Notes: a model not told the origin generated them from the sequence alone. Positions 1-9,186 are shown, numbered from the stretch's first letter. The stretch is DNA of 64,000 nt from Muriicola sp. Z0-33 (GCF_026126425.1 NZ_JAFMPW010000005.1:1-64000), one strand, 5' to 3'. Program-made: numbers and translations.

Positions 1-515
1 TTTTTTTTTTTGATCTTCTCCTTTAAAATCATCCTTGCTCTTGCGAGATTAGATTTTGATGTTCCTGTTGAGGTCCCTAGCTCTTCACTTATTTCTTTGT
101 GAGAGTAACCGTCAAGAACATACATATTAAATGTGAGGCGATATTTATTAGGGAGTTCCTGAATGTATCGAAGCAGCGTCTTGAGATCTACATCAATATA
201 TCCTGTTTCTTCTTCTACCTCTTCTTCCTGATTTTCTGAAACCACATTGAGGTATTCTTCTTTTCTGTATTTCTGAAGCACCGTATTTACTGTAATACGT
301 TTCATCCAGCCTTCAAATGACCCCTTAAATTTATATTGCCCAATTTTATCGTAAATGGTCATAAAACTATCGTGCAGATTATCTTCTGCCTCGGTCTTAT
401 TCCGGGAGTATTTTAGGCAAATGCCGAACAAAATACGGGAGTACTTCCTGTATAACTGTTCCTGCGCTTTCCTATCACCTCTTTTACAATTATGTATGAG
501 TTTATCCAGACTCAA
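1..515 (-). CDS. RNA polymerase sigma factor, sigma-70 (ECF-like), 3' end outside window
   Basis: Reading the minus strand from a TTG at 515 gives about 171 codons that run off the left edge of the window. The protein starts LSLDKLIHNCKRGDR, followed by a sigma region 2 segment (AEDNLHDSFMTIYDKIGQYK, then GSFEGWMKRITVN) and a region 4 helix-turn-helix (GYSHKEISEELGTSTGTSKS). This layout is typical of the ECF sigma factors common in Bacteroidota, which bring RNA polymerase to a small regulon. An in-frame stop lies nine codons upstream with no ATG between, so TTG is the best start. It begins 38 bp after the lipoprotein gene at 554-979 and probably shares its transcript; that lipoprotein could be a partner, but nothing proves it. 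No anti-sigma gene is visible. The family is confident, the regulon unknown. Confidence 0.88.
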   Translation of the reverse strand, partial: MSLDKLIHNCKRGDRKAQEQLYRKYSRILFGICLKYSRNKTEAEDNLHDSFMTIYDKIGQYKFKGSFEGWMKRITVNTVLQKYRKEEYLNVVSENQEEEVEEETGYIDVDLKTLLRYIQELPNKYRLTFNMYVLDGYSHKEISEELGTSTGTSKSNLARARMILKEKIKKK

Positions 516-553
516 AATGTTGGTTAGATTAAGTTGGTATTAAGTAGTCGTTG

Positions 554-979
554 TTATGGTGTAACGGGCACTTCAACTTCAAAAAATTGAGACGATCCGC
601 TTTCATCTTCACCAGTCCAAAATCTAAAGACATAAGTTTTAGAATAAAGACATAAAAAACTAAATGTGGTCTCCACCTCTTCCACAGCCTGTGTACACTG
701 TTCATTTTCACGCTCTGCGCCAAAGGCTACAACATTCCTTATCTGATTGTCTTCAGTTTCCGTTTCGGAAATGTCAAAACCTTCAAATGAAGTACAACCA
801 TTTGGAGTAGCATAGGTGACCCTAATTTGGTAGGTTTGATTCAGCGTAAAAGATTCAGGAAGTTCTGCTGCGGTAATTTGTAACGGAACAAAATGAAATT
901 TTTCTTCGCCATCATCCAAACTACACGAGTTAAGACCTATGCTAGCACAACAAAGGAGTAATAACAACGCTTTCTTCAT
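554..979 (-). CDS. small lipoprotein, unknown function
   Basis: A 141-residue protein starting MKKALLLLLCCASIGLNSC, a type II signal peptide with the lipidated Cys at about residue 19, followed by SLDDGEE. Acidic residues right after the Cys are the known Bacteroidota signal for export of lipoproteins to the cell surface, so surface display is likely. I chose the ATG at 979 over an in-frame TTG two codons upstream because it gives a normal signal peptide. The body contains Cys residues (NGCTSF, NEQCTQ) and is rich in short beta-prone segments. I recognise no domain. It lies between recA, which has its own terminator, and the sigma factor gene on the same strand. Confidence 0.75.
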   Translation of the reverse strand: MKKALLLLLCCASIGLNSCSLDDGEEKFHFVPLQITAAELPESFTLNQTYQIRVTYATPNGCTSFEGFDISETETEDNQIRNVVAFGAERENEQCTQAVEEVETTFSFLCLYSKTYVFRFWTGEDESGSSQFFEVEVPVTP

Positions 980-1044
980 AGTCAACTCTTCTAATTGTTA
1001 TCCTAAAGATGAAAGGCAGTTCTAAAGGTTGCTTTTAAAAAGGC

Positions 1045-1074
1045 GAAAAACCCGGTATTCCGTTGTCTTACCGG
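1045..1074 (-). terminator. intrinsic terminator downstream of recA
   Basis: On the minus strand CCGGTA (1069-1074) and TACCGG (1052-1057) form a perfect 6-bp stem around an 11-nt loop, followed by GTTTTT. It lies just past the recA stop codon at 1086, so it should end the recA transcript and separate it from the lipoprotein gene. Confidence 0.7.
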
Positions 1075-1085
1075 ATAATATAGTA

Positions 1086-2090
1086 TTATGCAAGAGAACT
1101 GATAGCCACTTTAATCTTAGCCTCCAGCTCATCGATCAGTTCTGGGTTGTCTTTCAATAATTCTTTAACCGCATCACGGCCCTGTCCTAATTTTGTGTCC
1201 CCATAGCTAAACCAGGAACCACTCTTTTTAACAATTTCATATTCTACCCCCAGGTCCAGTATTTCACCAACTTTTGAAATACCCTCCCCGTACATAATAT
1301 CAAATTCTGCCGTTTTAAAAGGGGGAGCAACTTTGTTTTTAACCACTTTTACCCGTGTCTTATTACCGAGTACTGCACCATCGGTGTTCTTGATCTGCGT
1401 GGATCGCCTAATGTCCAGGCGTACAGAAGCGTAAAATTTTAAAGCATTACCACCTGTCGTTGTTTCAGGGTTTCCGAACATTACCCCAATTTTTTCGCGT
1501 AACTGATTAATAAAAATAACAGTACAATGGGTTTTACTAATTGAACCCGTAAGTTTCCTAAGTGCTTGCGACATAAGACGGGCGTGAAGCCCCATTTTAG
1601 AATCTCCCATTTCCCCTTCTATTTCGCTTTTAGGGGTAAGTGCCGCAACCGAATCTATAATAACAATGTCAATGGCACCTGAACGGATAAGATTGTCTGC
1701 AATTTCCAATGCCTGTTCTCCATGGTCTGGTTGAGAAATGATGAGATTATCAATATCTATTCCCAGTTTTTGAGCATAGAACCTGTCAAAAGCGTGTTCT
1801 GCGTCTATGAATGCCGCAATGCCTCCATTCTTCTGAGCTTCTGCTATAGCATGCAGCGTCAGGGTAGTTTTACCAGAAGATTCCGGGCCATATATTTCTA
1901 TAACTCTTCCCCTGGGATAACCCCCAACTCCTAAAGCGATATCCAGGCCTAAAGAACCGGAGGGAATAACTTCTACATCTGCAACTACGGTATCTCCCAT
2001 TTTCATAACAGCTCCTTTTCCGTAAGTTTTATCGAGCTTGTCTAAGGTTAGTTTTAAGGCTTTTAATTTCGCTTCTTTCTCGTTACTCAT
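1086..2090 (-). CDS. recA: recombinase RecA
   Basis: A 334-residue protein that fits RecA in length and motifs. It has Walker A GPESSGKT at residues 68-75, a Walker B strand ([11 protein letters not shown]) near 140-150 and the L2 region with [20 protein letters not shown] near 195. RecA forms ATP-dependent filaments on single-stranded DNA, catalyses strand exchange and promotes LexA-type self-cleavage where LexA is present. The ATG at 2090 gives the usual [12 protein letters not shown] start. The gene is monocistronic, with a promoter at 2119-2149 and a terminator at 1045-1074. I see no obvious SOS operator in the 60 bp upstream. Confidence 0.98.
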   Translation of the reverse strand: MSNEKEAKLKALKLTLDKLDKTYGKGAVMKMGDTVVADVEVIPSGSLGLDIALGVGGYPRGRVIEIYGPESSGKTTLTLHAIAEAQKNGGIAAFIDAEHAFDRFYAQKLGIDIDNLIISQPDHGEQALEIADNLIRSGAIDIVIIDSVAALTPKSEIEGEMGDSKMGLHARLMSQALRKLTGSISKTHCTVIFINQLREKIGVMFGNPETTTGGNALKFYASVRLDIRRSTQIKNTDGAVLGNKTRVKVVKNKVAPPFKTAEFDIMYGEGISKVGEILDLGVEYEIVKKSGSWFSYGDTKLGQGRDAVKELLKDNPELIDELEAKIKVAISSLA

Positions 2091-2118
2091 TTTTTGAAAA
2101 TATATAGTGTTAGGAAGG

Positions 2119-2149
2119 CTAAATTACCATTTCTTTTTAGGTATTACAA
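2119..2149 (-). promoter_or_regulatory. predicted recA promoter
   Basis: On the minus strand a -33 TTG (2147-2149) is followed after exactly 20 bp by TAATTTAG (2119-2126), one base off the Bacteroidota -7 consensus TAnnTTTG. It lies about 30 bp upstream of the recA ATG. Confidence 0.55.
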
Positions 2150-2288
2150 TGTCAAAAGCAACCTTTTTAATTTTCGTGCATCCTAGAGATATGTGTTCGT
2201 ACAAAAACACCTAAAACACCATTTTCCGAAAGGACTTTGGACAAGTTTTGACCACAATCATATTGAAGATTCTATGAAAAAGGAAGTA

Positions 2289-2340
2289 CAACAGATGTGG
2301 TCTGTTGAAGCCCTGATAATTTTATCGGGGCTTTTCTTTT
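2289..2340 (+). terminator. orphan hairpin plus intrinsic terminator upstream of trhO
   Basis: In the 389-bp gap between recA and trhO, plus-strand CAACAG/CTGTTG (2289-2294, 2302-2307) forms one hairpin. AGCCCTGATAA/TTATCGGGGCT (2309-2319, 2322-2332) forms a second long stem with one G-U pair, followed by CTTTTCTTTTC. No annotated gene precedes it on this strand, so it either ends a short RNA (perhaps from about 2230) or attenuates trhO. A 24-codon ORF (2274-2348) runs through the terminator and is probably not real. Nothing else is evident in the gap beyond the recA promoter. Confidence 0.55.
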
Positions 2341-2479
2341 CTTTATAGTTTAATTTACGCCTTCTTCCGCCAATTTACCTTGGTATAGTGCAAAACAGCT
2401 ACAGTTTTATCTGGAATACGGGAGATATTGATTATTTTTGTCCCCTTACTGAACCTTTAATCTTAATTTTTAGTATAGC

Positions 2480-3511
2480 ATGCAACTGTACAATACATTA
2501 AGCGCAAAGGAAAGAGAAATTCTTATTGAGGAAGCCGGAAAAGAACGGCTTACCATCTCTTTCTATAAATATGCCCATATAGGTAATACCTCAATCTTTA
2601 GAGATTATCTGTTCATTCATTGGAATGAACTCGATGTCCTAGGAAGGATCTATGTCGCTAACGAAGGGATTAACGCCCAGTTATCTGTTCCTGCAGAAAA
2701 TTTTGAAAAGTTTAAACATCATTTAGACGGCATTAGCTTTCTTAACAATGTACGGCTGAATATCGCGATAGAACAAGACAACAAATCTTTCCTCAAACTC
2801 AAAGTTAAAGTTCGAAAGAAAATAGTTGCCGACGGTTTAAATGATAACACTTTCGATGTAACTGATAAAGGGGTTCATGTAAACGCCGAAGCTTTTAATG
2901 AGCTCATTGAAGATCCCGATACCGTTCTGGTGGATATGCGCAATCATTACGAATCCGAAATAGGGCACTTTAAAAATGCAATTACCCCGGATGTGGATAC
3001 CTTCAGGGATTCTTTAGACATTATTGAAAATGACCTGAAAGAGCATAAAGAAGATAAGAAGCTCGTAATGTATTGTACCGGAGGCATAAGATGCGAGAAA
3101 GCAAGCGCTTATTACAAACACAAGGGGTTTAAACAAGTATATCAGCTCGAAGGTGGCATTATAGACTATACCCGCCAGGTGAAGAAAAGGAATCTTGAAA
3201 ACAAATTTATTGGAAAGAACTTTGTTTTTGATCACAGGAGGGGAGAGCGGATTTCAGAAGATATTATATCTAACTGCCATCAATGCGGTGCTCCTTGCGA
3301 TACCCATGTTAATTGTGCAAATGAAGCCTGCCATTTATTGTTCATACAGTGCCATACCTGCGCTGAAAAAATGAACGACTGTTGTTCGGACGCCTGTAAA
3401 GAGATTCATGAGTTACCATTTGAAACTCAAAAGAAACTAAGAAAGGGCAAAGGAGCCAGCAATAAAATCTTTAAGAAAGGACGCTCTGAAGTGCTGAAGT
3501 TCAAAAAATAA
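2480..3511 (+). CDS. trhO: tRNA uridine(34) hydroxylase, rhodanese family
   Basis: A 343-residue protein with the YceA/TrhO layout: an N-terminal alpha/beta acylphosphatase-like domain (about 20-125), a rhodanese domain (about 135-240) and a Cys-rich C-terminal tail. The rhodanese active-site loop is CTGGIRC, with the catalytic Cys at 199. The tail has paired Cys motifs (CHQCGAPC, CHTCAEKMNDCC) that probably bind metal. In the family this enzyme hydroxylates uridine 34 of certain tRNAs, the first step to 5-methoxy or carboxymethoxy derivatives. The gene appears monocistronic, after an orphan terminator and divergent from recA. Confidence 0.93.
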   Translation: MQLYNTLSAKEREILIEEAGKERLTISFYKYAHIGNTSIFRDYLFIHWNELDVLGRIYVANEGINAQLSVPAENFEKFKHHLDGISFLNNVRLNIAIEQDNKSFLKLKVKVRKKIVADGLNDNTFDVTDKGVHVNAEAFNELIEDPDTVLVDMRNHYESEIGHFKNAITPDVDTFRDSLDIIENDLKEHKEDKKLVMYCTGGIRCEKASAYYKHKGFKQVYQLEGGIIDYTRQVKKRNLENKFIGKNFVFDHRRGERISEDIISNCHQCGAPCDTHVNCANEACHLLFIQCHTCAEKMNDCCSDACKEIHELPFETQKKLRKGKGASNKIFKKGRSEVLKFKK

Positions 3512-3652
3512 GCACTTACCACAAGAAGATTAAAACATTGAACTGTGGCCATACAATTATTCACAAATCATCTTTGACTACACAGGGTTCAAATGCAATG
3601 CATAGCGTTAAGCGGTGCTATGTTTCTATTCAAAAGCAAATTGTCTTATCTT

Positions 3653-3704
3653 TACCTTTGAGTTTAATATGAACCTTATTTGGCGAAAACAATAGCGTTT
3701 CGCC
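3653..3704 (+). promoter_or_regulatory. ricT-gldH-pbp operon -7 box and leader hairpin
   Basis: TACCTTTG at 3653-3660 matches the Bacteroidota -7 consensus perfectly; no clear -33 TTG is at the right distance. The leader then holds a perfect 8-bp inverted repeat TGGCGAAA/TTTCGCCA (3681-3688 and 3697-3704) ending 17 bp before the ATG. It could fold in the mRNA near the ribosome site or bind a regulator. Confidence 0.5.
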
Positions 3705-3721
3705 AAACCAAGATACAAAAT

Positions 3722-4885
3722 ATGGGTTGTAACAGTTGTTCAACCGGTAAGGATGGACAACCGCGTGGATGCAAGAATAATGGGACTTGTGGCACAGATG
3801 GTTGTAATAAATTAACCGTGTTTGACTGGCTTTCCAACATGTCTCTTCCTAACGGTCAACAGCCGTTCGACTGTGTTGAAGTCCGATTTAAAAATAGTAG
3901 GAAGGAATTTTACAGGAATTCCGAAAATCTTTCACTTTCTATAGGAGATATTGTGGCTACACAGGCAAAATCTGGCCATGATGTAGGGATGGTTACCCTT
4001 TCCGGAGAATTGGTAAAGGTTCAAATGAAAAAGAAGAAAGTTGACCTGAAGAGTGAAGAAATTCCAAAGATTTACAGGAGAGCATCCCAGAAAGATATTG
4101 ATAAGTGGCAACGGTGTAGAGATAAAGAAGAAGAAATAAAAAAGCGAGCCAGAGAAATTGCTATTCTCCTTAAACTTCAAATGAAAATCTCAGATGTTGA
4201 ATTTCAGGGAGATGGTTCTAAAGCTACTTTCTATTATACAGCCGAAGAACGGGTAGATTTCAGGCAACTCATCAAAGATATGGCCAAAGCTTTTGGTATC
4301 CGCATTGAGATGAGGCAAATAGGCTATAGGCAAGAAGCCCAAAGATTGGGAGGGATAGGTTCTTGCGGACGCGAATTATGTTGCTCTACATGGCTTTCAG
4401 ATTTCAGATCTGTAAGTACTGCGTCAGCGCGTTATCAACAATTATCTCTTAATCCTCAAAAACTAGCAGGCCAGTGTGGGAAACTAAAATGTTGCCTCAA
4501 TTATGAATTGGACGTGTACCTGGACGCCCTAAAAGATTTCCCTCCTCAGGACGCTAAACTAGCAACAGAAAAAGGCATCGCCTTTTGCCAGAAGACAGAT
4601 ATTTTTAAAGGAGCCCTCTGGTATTCTTACAAAGATGACCCTGCCAATTGGCATGAACTTACCAGCAATCAAGTACAGGAGATTCTTGAAAAAAACAAAA
4701 AGAAAATAAAGGTTCCCAGCCTTGAAGAATATGCAGCCGACAATTTACGTGAGGAAGAAGTCGTTTTTGAAAACGTAGTTGGTCAGGATAGCCTTACCCG
4801 GTTCGACAGGCCCAAACGACAGAACAAAAAGCGCAAAAATAAAAAGCGTAGAAACTATAAAAAAAGACCTGCCAGAAATGCGTAA
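3722..4885 (+). CDS. ricT: PSP1-domain protein, RicT-like
   Basis: A 387-residue protein with the PSP1/RicT layout: a Cys-rich start (MGCNSCSTG), the conserved core domain and the paired signatures CGRELCCSTW and GQCGKLKCCLNYE. In Bacillus, RicT (YaaT) is part of the RicAFT complex, which binds Fe-S clusters and affects RNase Y processing. In Bacteroidota the role is untested. I chose the ATG at 3722 rather than a TTG at 3680, because the TTG lies inside the leader hairpin and family members start MGCxSC. The C-terminus is very basic (KKRKNKKRRNYKKR), which suggests nucleic-acid binding. Its stop overlaps the gldH start by 8 bp, so translation is likely coupled. Confidence 0.88.
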   Translation: MGCNSCSTGKDGQPRGCKNNGTCGTDGCNKLTVFDWLSNMSLPNGQQPFDCVEVRFKNSRKEFYRNSENLSLSIGDIVATQAKSGHDVGMVTLSGELVKVQMKKKKVDLKSEEIPKIYRRASQKDIDKWQRCRDKEEEIKKRAREIAILLKLQMKISDVEFQGDGSKATFYYTAEERVDFRQLIKDMAKAFGIRIEMRQIGYRQEAQRLGGIGSCGRELCCSTWLSDFRSVSTASARYQQLSLNPQKLAGQCGKLKCCLNYELDVYLDALKDFPPQDAKLATEKGIAFCQKTDIFKGALWYSYKDDPANWHELTSNQVQEILEKNKKKIKVPSLEEYAADNLREEEVVFENVVGQDSLTRFDRPKRQNKKRKNKKRRNYKKRPARNA

Positions 4886-5360
4886 TTTTCTTTTAATACT
4901 GATTATTAGTACCCTTATTTCGTCCTGTTCGGAAACACTTCAAGTATCTGAATTTACTGCTATCCCTGGGGGTAACTGGAATAAAGATGACACTGTGGAA
5001 TTTACATTTTCAGAAGTGGACACTTTGGGAATCCACAATATATTTGTCATGGTAAGAAATGATGAAAGATATCCATACAGCAATCTATTTCTTATCACCG
5101 AATTAGGATTCCCGAATGGAGAAACCATAAGAGATACTCTGGAATATGAAATGGCCCTGCCAGATGGTCAATGGCTGGGAAAAGGGTATGGTAGTATAAA
5201 AGAAAATAAGCTCTGGTATAAGGAAAACATCGTTTTTCCCGTTAGTGGCGTATATACTTTACAAATATCTCACGCGATGCGTAAAAATGGAAACGTTGAT
5301 GGCATTGCAGATCTGCAGGGGATCACTGATATTGGTTTCGAAATAGAAAAGAGTAAATAG
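4878..5360 (+). CDS. gldH: gliding motility lipoprotein GldH
   Basis: A 160-residue lipoprotein with signal peptide MRNFLLILIISTLISSC (lipidated Cys 17) and a body matching GldH, for example NIFVMVRNDERYPYSNLF. GldH is a Bacteroidota lipoprotein needed for gliding in Flavobacterium johnsoniae, where loss of other Gld proteins also impairs type IX secretion. I chose the ATG at 4878 because it gives the signal peptide at once; longer readings run back into ricT. The order ricT-like, gldH, penicillin-binding protein is, as I recall, usual in flavobacteria. No other gld gene is in the window. Confidence 0.9.
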   Translation: MRNFLLILIISTLISSCSETLQVSEFTAIPGGNWNKDDTVEFTFSEVDTLGIHNIFVMVRNDERYPYSNLFLITELGFPNGETIRDTLEYEMALPDGQWLGKGYGSIKENKLWYKENIVFPVSGVYTLQISHAMRKNGNVDGIADLQGITDIGFEIEKSK

Positions 5361-5363
5361 GTT

Positions 5364-7697
5364 ATGGCAAAAAAAGCGAAAGCGCCCAGTTTTATTAAAT
5401 TCATAAAATGGTTTTGGATTGTATTTGGAGTAGGAGTACTTTCTCTTGTGCTCATCTTTCTTATGGCTTCCTGGGGAGCTTTTGGTGAAATGCCCACTTT
5501 TGAACGACTCGAAAGTCCGCAGACCAATTTAGCTACTGAAATAATCTCATCTGATGGGAAAACGCTTGGAAAATTCTATTTGGATGATAACCGAACTCCA
5601 GTCCCTTATGATAGCCTTCCAGCAAATCTTGTCAACGCCTTGGTAGCCACAGAAGATGCCCGATATTATGAACATTCCGGCATCGATGCGCGTGGTACGC
5701 TGAGGGCTGTTTTCTTTCTCGGAAAACGGGGAGGAGCCAGCACCATTTCTCAGCAATTGTCCAAGTTGCTATTTACCGAACGTGCTTCTGCCAGTACCTT
5801 AGACCGGATTCTTCAGAAAGCTAAAGAATGGGTTATCGCCACACGCCTCGAAAGACAGTACACTAAGGAGGAAATTGTGGCAATGTATATGAATGAATAC
5901 GATTTTGGATATAATGCAGATGGGATAAGATCTGCCGCACGAATCTATTTTGGGAAAGAGCCAGCACAGCTAAAGACCGTGGAATCAGCTGTACTAGTTG
6001 GGATGCTTAAGAATTCTTCGCTATATAATCCCATTCGCCGTGAGGAGTTGGTATTCAACAGAAGAAATACAGTCCTCAGCCAAATGGCTAAATACGAGTA
6101 CATAACTGAACAGGAAAAAGACTCGCTGCAGGCCTTAAAAATGGACATCAATTTTAGTCCGGAATCCCACCGTGAAGGATTAGCGACCTATTTCAGGATG
6201 TACCTGCAACGTTTTTTAAACAATTGGATTGATAAAAACCCAAAACCTGCATTGGAAGGAGAAAGAGACCGGTGGAATATTTATTTGGACGGATTGAAGG
6301 TGTACACTACAATAGATTCGAGGATGCAGAGGAATGCCGAAGAAGCCACCAGAGAACATATGAAAAGGCTTCAGGCCGAGTTTTTTCATCAAAATACCCC
6401 TGATCGCAATAGTACCGCTCCCTTTTTAGAATTGGAAAAGGATGAAATTAACGGCATCATGGAAAAGGCCATAAAAAGTTCTTCTCGTTGGAGAAAAATG
6501 AAAGCTAACGGAATTTCAGAAAAAGAAATCAGAGCTTCTTTTACCAAAGCAACCGAAATGACCGTCTTTGACTGGAATAGCGAGACCCAGGAAAAAGATA
6601 CAATAATGACTCCCCTGGATTCTATACGATATTACAAAACATTTCTTCGGGCTTCTATGATGAGTATGGAGCCACAAACCGGGCATGTAAAGGCATGGGT
6701 AGGAGGACTTAATTACAAACATTTTCAGTACGATAATGTTATTCAGGGAGCACGACAGGCAGGGTCCACTTTTAAACCGTTTATTTATGCAGCTGCAATA
6801 GACCAATTGCGCTATTCCCCCTGTGATTCGCTTCCGGATAGTCAGTACTGCATTGAGGCAGGGAAACACGGTAATCCCGAACCCTGGTGTCCAAAAAATG
6901 CGGATGGCAAGTATTCCGGAAGGAATTTTACACTAAAGCATGCTCTTGCCAATTCTGTAAATACCGTTACTGCTCAGCTTATAGACAGGGTAGGGCCAAA
7001 AGCCGTAGTTTCTATAGTAAAGAACCTTGGGCTAACCCGTGAAATCCTGGAGGTACCTGCAATTGCGTTAGGAGTGCCAGAAGTTAACGTCTTCGAAATG
7101 GTTGGCGCTTATGGAACATTCGTAAACCAAGGGGTCTATGTAAAGCCAGTTACAGTGACCAGAATTGAAGATAAAAACGGAACTGTCCTTTATGAATACG
7201 TTCCGGAAACCAAAGATGTATTGAGTAAAGATGTGGCCTATGCAATGGTGAATTTGATGGAGGGAGTCACTCAGGGAGGTTCAGGGACACGCCTAAGACA
7301 CACCTACAAAAAGAATGCTACGGAATACAAGGAAATTATAACCGGGTACCCTTATGAATTTACCAATCCGATTGCCGGGAAAACAGGAACTACTCAGAAT
7401 CAAAGTGATGGCTGGTTTATGGGGATGGTTCCAAATTTGGTCACCGGAGTCTGGGTCGGAGGAGAAAACAGGTCCATTCATTTCAGGACAATTACATATG
7501 GCCAGGGGGCCTCTATGGCATTACCCATTTGGGGATTATATATGAAAAAGAACTATGCCAACGAAGACCTGGGCATATCTCAGGAAGAATTTCCAGAACC
7601 AGAGGAGTTGTCTATTAATGTGGATTGTACAAAAATTAAAGAGGAAACACAGAAAGACAACGACCTTGATGACGATCTGGATGATCTGGATTTTTAG
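5364..7697 (+). CDS. penicillin-binding protein 1A, bifunctional glycosyltransferase/transpeptidase
   Basis: A 777-residue class A PBP. It has a short cytoplasmic N-terminus, one membrane helix (about 12-35), a GT51 glycosyltransferase domain (catalytic Glu 97 in ATEDARYYEH, then GGASTISQQLSK) and a transpeptidase domain. The transpeptidase motifs are STFK (Ser 468), SVN (531) and KTGT (673). It polymerises lipid II into glycan strands and crosslinks them in the periplasm. The C-terminus ends in a run of Asp residues (DLDDDLDDLDF). It starts 3 bp after the gldH stop in the same operon and a strong terminator follows. Confidence 0.95.
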   Translation: MAKKAKAPSFIKFIKWFWIVFGVGVLSLVLIFLMASWGAFGEMPTFERLESPQTNLATEIISSDGKTLGKFYLDDNRTPVPYDSLPANLVNALVATEDARYYEHSGIDARGTLRAVFFLGKRGGASTISQQLSKLLFTERASASTLDRILQKAKEWVIATRLERQYTKEEIVAMYMNEYDFGYNADGIRSAARIYFGKEPAQLKTVESAVLVGMLKNSSLYNPIRREELVFNRRNTVLSQMAKYEYITEQEKDSLQALKMDINFSPESHREGLATYFRMYLQRFLNNWIDKNPKPALEGERDRWNIYLDGLKVYTTIDSRMQRNAEEATREHMKRLQAEFFHQNTPDRNSTAPFLELEKDEINGIMEKAIKSSSRWRKMKANGISEKEIRASFTKATEMTVFDWNSETQEKDTIMTPLDSIRYYKTFLRASMMSMEPQTGHVKAWVGGLNYKHFQYDNVIQGARQAGSTFKPFIYAAAIDQLRYSPCDSLPDSQYCIEAGKHGNPEPWCPKNADGKYSGRNFTLKHALANSVNTVTAQLIDRVGPKAVVSIVKNLGLTREILEVPAIALGVPEVNVFEMVGAYGTFVNQGVYVKPVTVTRIEDKNGTVLYEYVPETKDVLSKDVAYAMVNLMEGVTQGGSGTRLRHTYKKNATEYKEIITGYPYEFTNPIAGKTGTTQNQSDGWFMGMVPNLVTGVWVGGENRSIHFRTITYGQGASMALPIWGLYMKKNYANEDLGISQEEFPEPEELSINVDCTKIKEETQKDNDLDDDLDDLDF

Positions 7698-7740
7698 TCC
7701 TGAAAGATCATATAAAACACAATCATTACAATTATAATTT

Positions 7741-7766
7741 ATCCCGCTTTTGAGCGGGATTTTTTA
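7741..7766 (+). terminator. intrinsic terminator of the ricT-gldH-PBP operon
   Basis: ATCCCGCT and AGCGGGAT form a perfect 8-bp stem with a TTTG loop, followed by six to seven T. It lies 43 bp after the PBP stop codon. Confidence 0.9.
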
Positions 7767-7790
7767 TTTAATGATGTATTTTAGTAGAGC

Positions 7791-7820
7791 TTGGGGTAGA
7801 TAAAAAGCCCCATACATTAG
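7791..7820 (+). promoter_or_regulatory. possible scoA promoter
   Basis: TTG (7791-7793) is followed after 19 bp by TACATTAG (7813-7820), one base off TAnnTTTG. The ATG is only 12 bp downstream, so the leader would be very short. The spacer also holds GGGG/CCCC that could pair. Confidence 0.35.
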
Positions 7821-7831
7821 ATCGGCAACAT

Positions 7832-8533
7832 ATGATAAAGAAAACGGTAAAGGATGTAAGAAAAGCCCTTGACGGAGTGCAAAATGGCATGACCTTTATG
7901 CTAGGGGGGTTTGGACTCTGTGGAATTCCGGAAAATGCAATAGCGGAATTAGTGCGCCTTGGTATTAGAGACATCACCTGTATTAGCAATAATGCAGGGG
8001 TAGACGACTTTGGTCTGGGATTACTATTGCAAAAACACCAGATAAAAAAAATGATTTCTTCATATGTGGGAGAGAACGATGAATTTGAACGTCAGATGTT
8101 AAGCGGAGAACTGGATGTAGAACTTACACCTCAGGGAACACTGGCAGAGAAATGCAGATCGGCACAAGCTGGCTTTCCCGCTTTCTTTACCCCAGCGGGT
8201 TTTGGAACAGAAGTAGCAGAAGGAAAGGAAACACGAGAATTTAACGGAAAAATGTATGTATTGGAGAAAGCCTATGAAGCTGATTTTTCTTTTGTTAAGG
8301 CCTGGAAAGGAGATGAAGCAGGGAATTTAATGTTTAAAGGAACAGCCAGAAATTTTAATCCATGTATGTGCGGAGCGGCTAAAATTACGGTCGCTGAGGT
8401 TGAAGAATTACTGCCGGCAGGGTCACTAGACCCTAACCAAATTCATGTACCAGGCATCTTTGTCCAACGAATATTCCAGGGAGAGAATTATGAAAAGCGA
8501 ATAGAACAGTTAACCACAAGGGCAAAGAACTAA
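7832..8533 (+). CDS. scoA: 3-oxoacid CoA-transferase subunit A
   Basis: A 233-residue protein matching the alpha subunit of succinyl-CoA:3-ketoacid CoA-transferase, with the glycine-rich start GMTFMLGGFGLCGIPENA and the conserved FFTPAGFGTEVAEGKE segment. With ScoB it moves CoA between succinyl-CoA and acetoacetate, linking ketone body or amino acid breakdown to the TCA cycle. Its last base overlaps the scoB ATG (TAATG), so the subunits are translationally coupled. Confidence 0.94.
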   Translation: MIKKTVKDVRKALDGVQNGMTFMLGGFGLCGIPENAIAELVRLGIRDITCISNNAGVDDFGLGLLLQKHQIKKMISSYVGENDEFERQMLSGELDVELTPQGTLAEKCRSAQAGFPAFFTPAGFGTEVAEGKETREFNGKMYVLEKAYEADFSFVKAWKGDEAGNLMFKGTARNFNPCMCGAAKITVAEVEELLPAGSLDPNQIHVPGIFVQRIFQGENYEKRIEQLTTRAKN

Positions 8534-9186
8534 TGTTAGATAAAAACGGGATTGCAAAACGAATAGCAAAGGAGGTAAAGGATGGCTACTATGTAAATCT
8601 GGGCATTGGCATTCCCACCCTGGTTGCGAATTTCGTACGCGAGGATATCGATGTAGAATTTCAAAGTGAAAATGGTGTTCTCGGAATGGGTCCTTTTCCT
8701 TTTGAGGGTGACGAAGACGCAGATATAATAAATGCAGGGAAACAAACTATAACTACGCTTCCCGGGGCATCTTTTTTTGATTCGGCTACGAGTTTCGGGA
8801 TGATCAGAGGACAACATGTGCACCTCACAATTCTGGGAGCAATGGAGGTTTCCCAAACCGGGGATATTGCAAATTGGAAGATTCCGGGAAAAATGGTAAA
8901 AGGAATGGGAGGAGCTATGGACCTGGTTGCTTCAGCTGAAAATATTATTGTCGCTATGATGCACACCAACAGAGCAGGAGCATCTAAATTGCTCAGCGAA
9001 TGTTCCCTGCCGTTGACAGGGGTTAATTGCGTAAAAAAAATAGTTACCAATCTTGCCGTTATAGAAATTGTACCCGAAGGGTTTAAATTATTAGAAAGAG
9101 CTCCGGGGGTTACCGTGAAAGAAATTAAAGATGCCACTAAAGGACATCTCATCATTGAAGGAGAAATTCCAGAAATGGTATTATAG
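8533..9186 (+). CDS. scoB: 3-oxoacid CoA-transferase subunit B
   Basis: A 217-residue beta subunit. The catalytic Glu lies in SENGVLGMGPFP (about Glu 46), which forms the covalent glutamyl-CoA intermediate. The conserved GGAMDLV segment follows near residue 120. It forms the active enzyme with ScoA. The stop at 9186 is followed by an untranslated stretch and the operator pair at 9232-9261. Confidence 0.94.
   Translation: MLDKNGIAKRIAKEVKDGYYVNLGIGIPTLVANFVREDIDVEFQSENGVLGMGPFPFEGDEDADIINAGKQTITTLPGASFFDSATSFGMIRGQHVHLTILGAMEVSQTGDIANWKIPGKMVKGMGGAMDLVASAENIIVAMMHTNRAGASKLLSECSLPLTGVNCVKKIVTNLAVIEIVPEGFKLLERAPGVTVKEIKDATKGHLIIEGEIPEMVL

Noticed and set aside
2274-2348. 24-codon ORF upstream of trhO
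   Set aside because: It runs through the terminator stem and its stop lies beyond the T run, so a terminated transcript could not encode it.
8661-9155. Open reading frame of 164 codons on the minus strand
   Set aside because: It lies fully inside scoB, which has clear CoA-transferase motifs; the minus reading has no recognisable motif.
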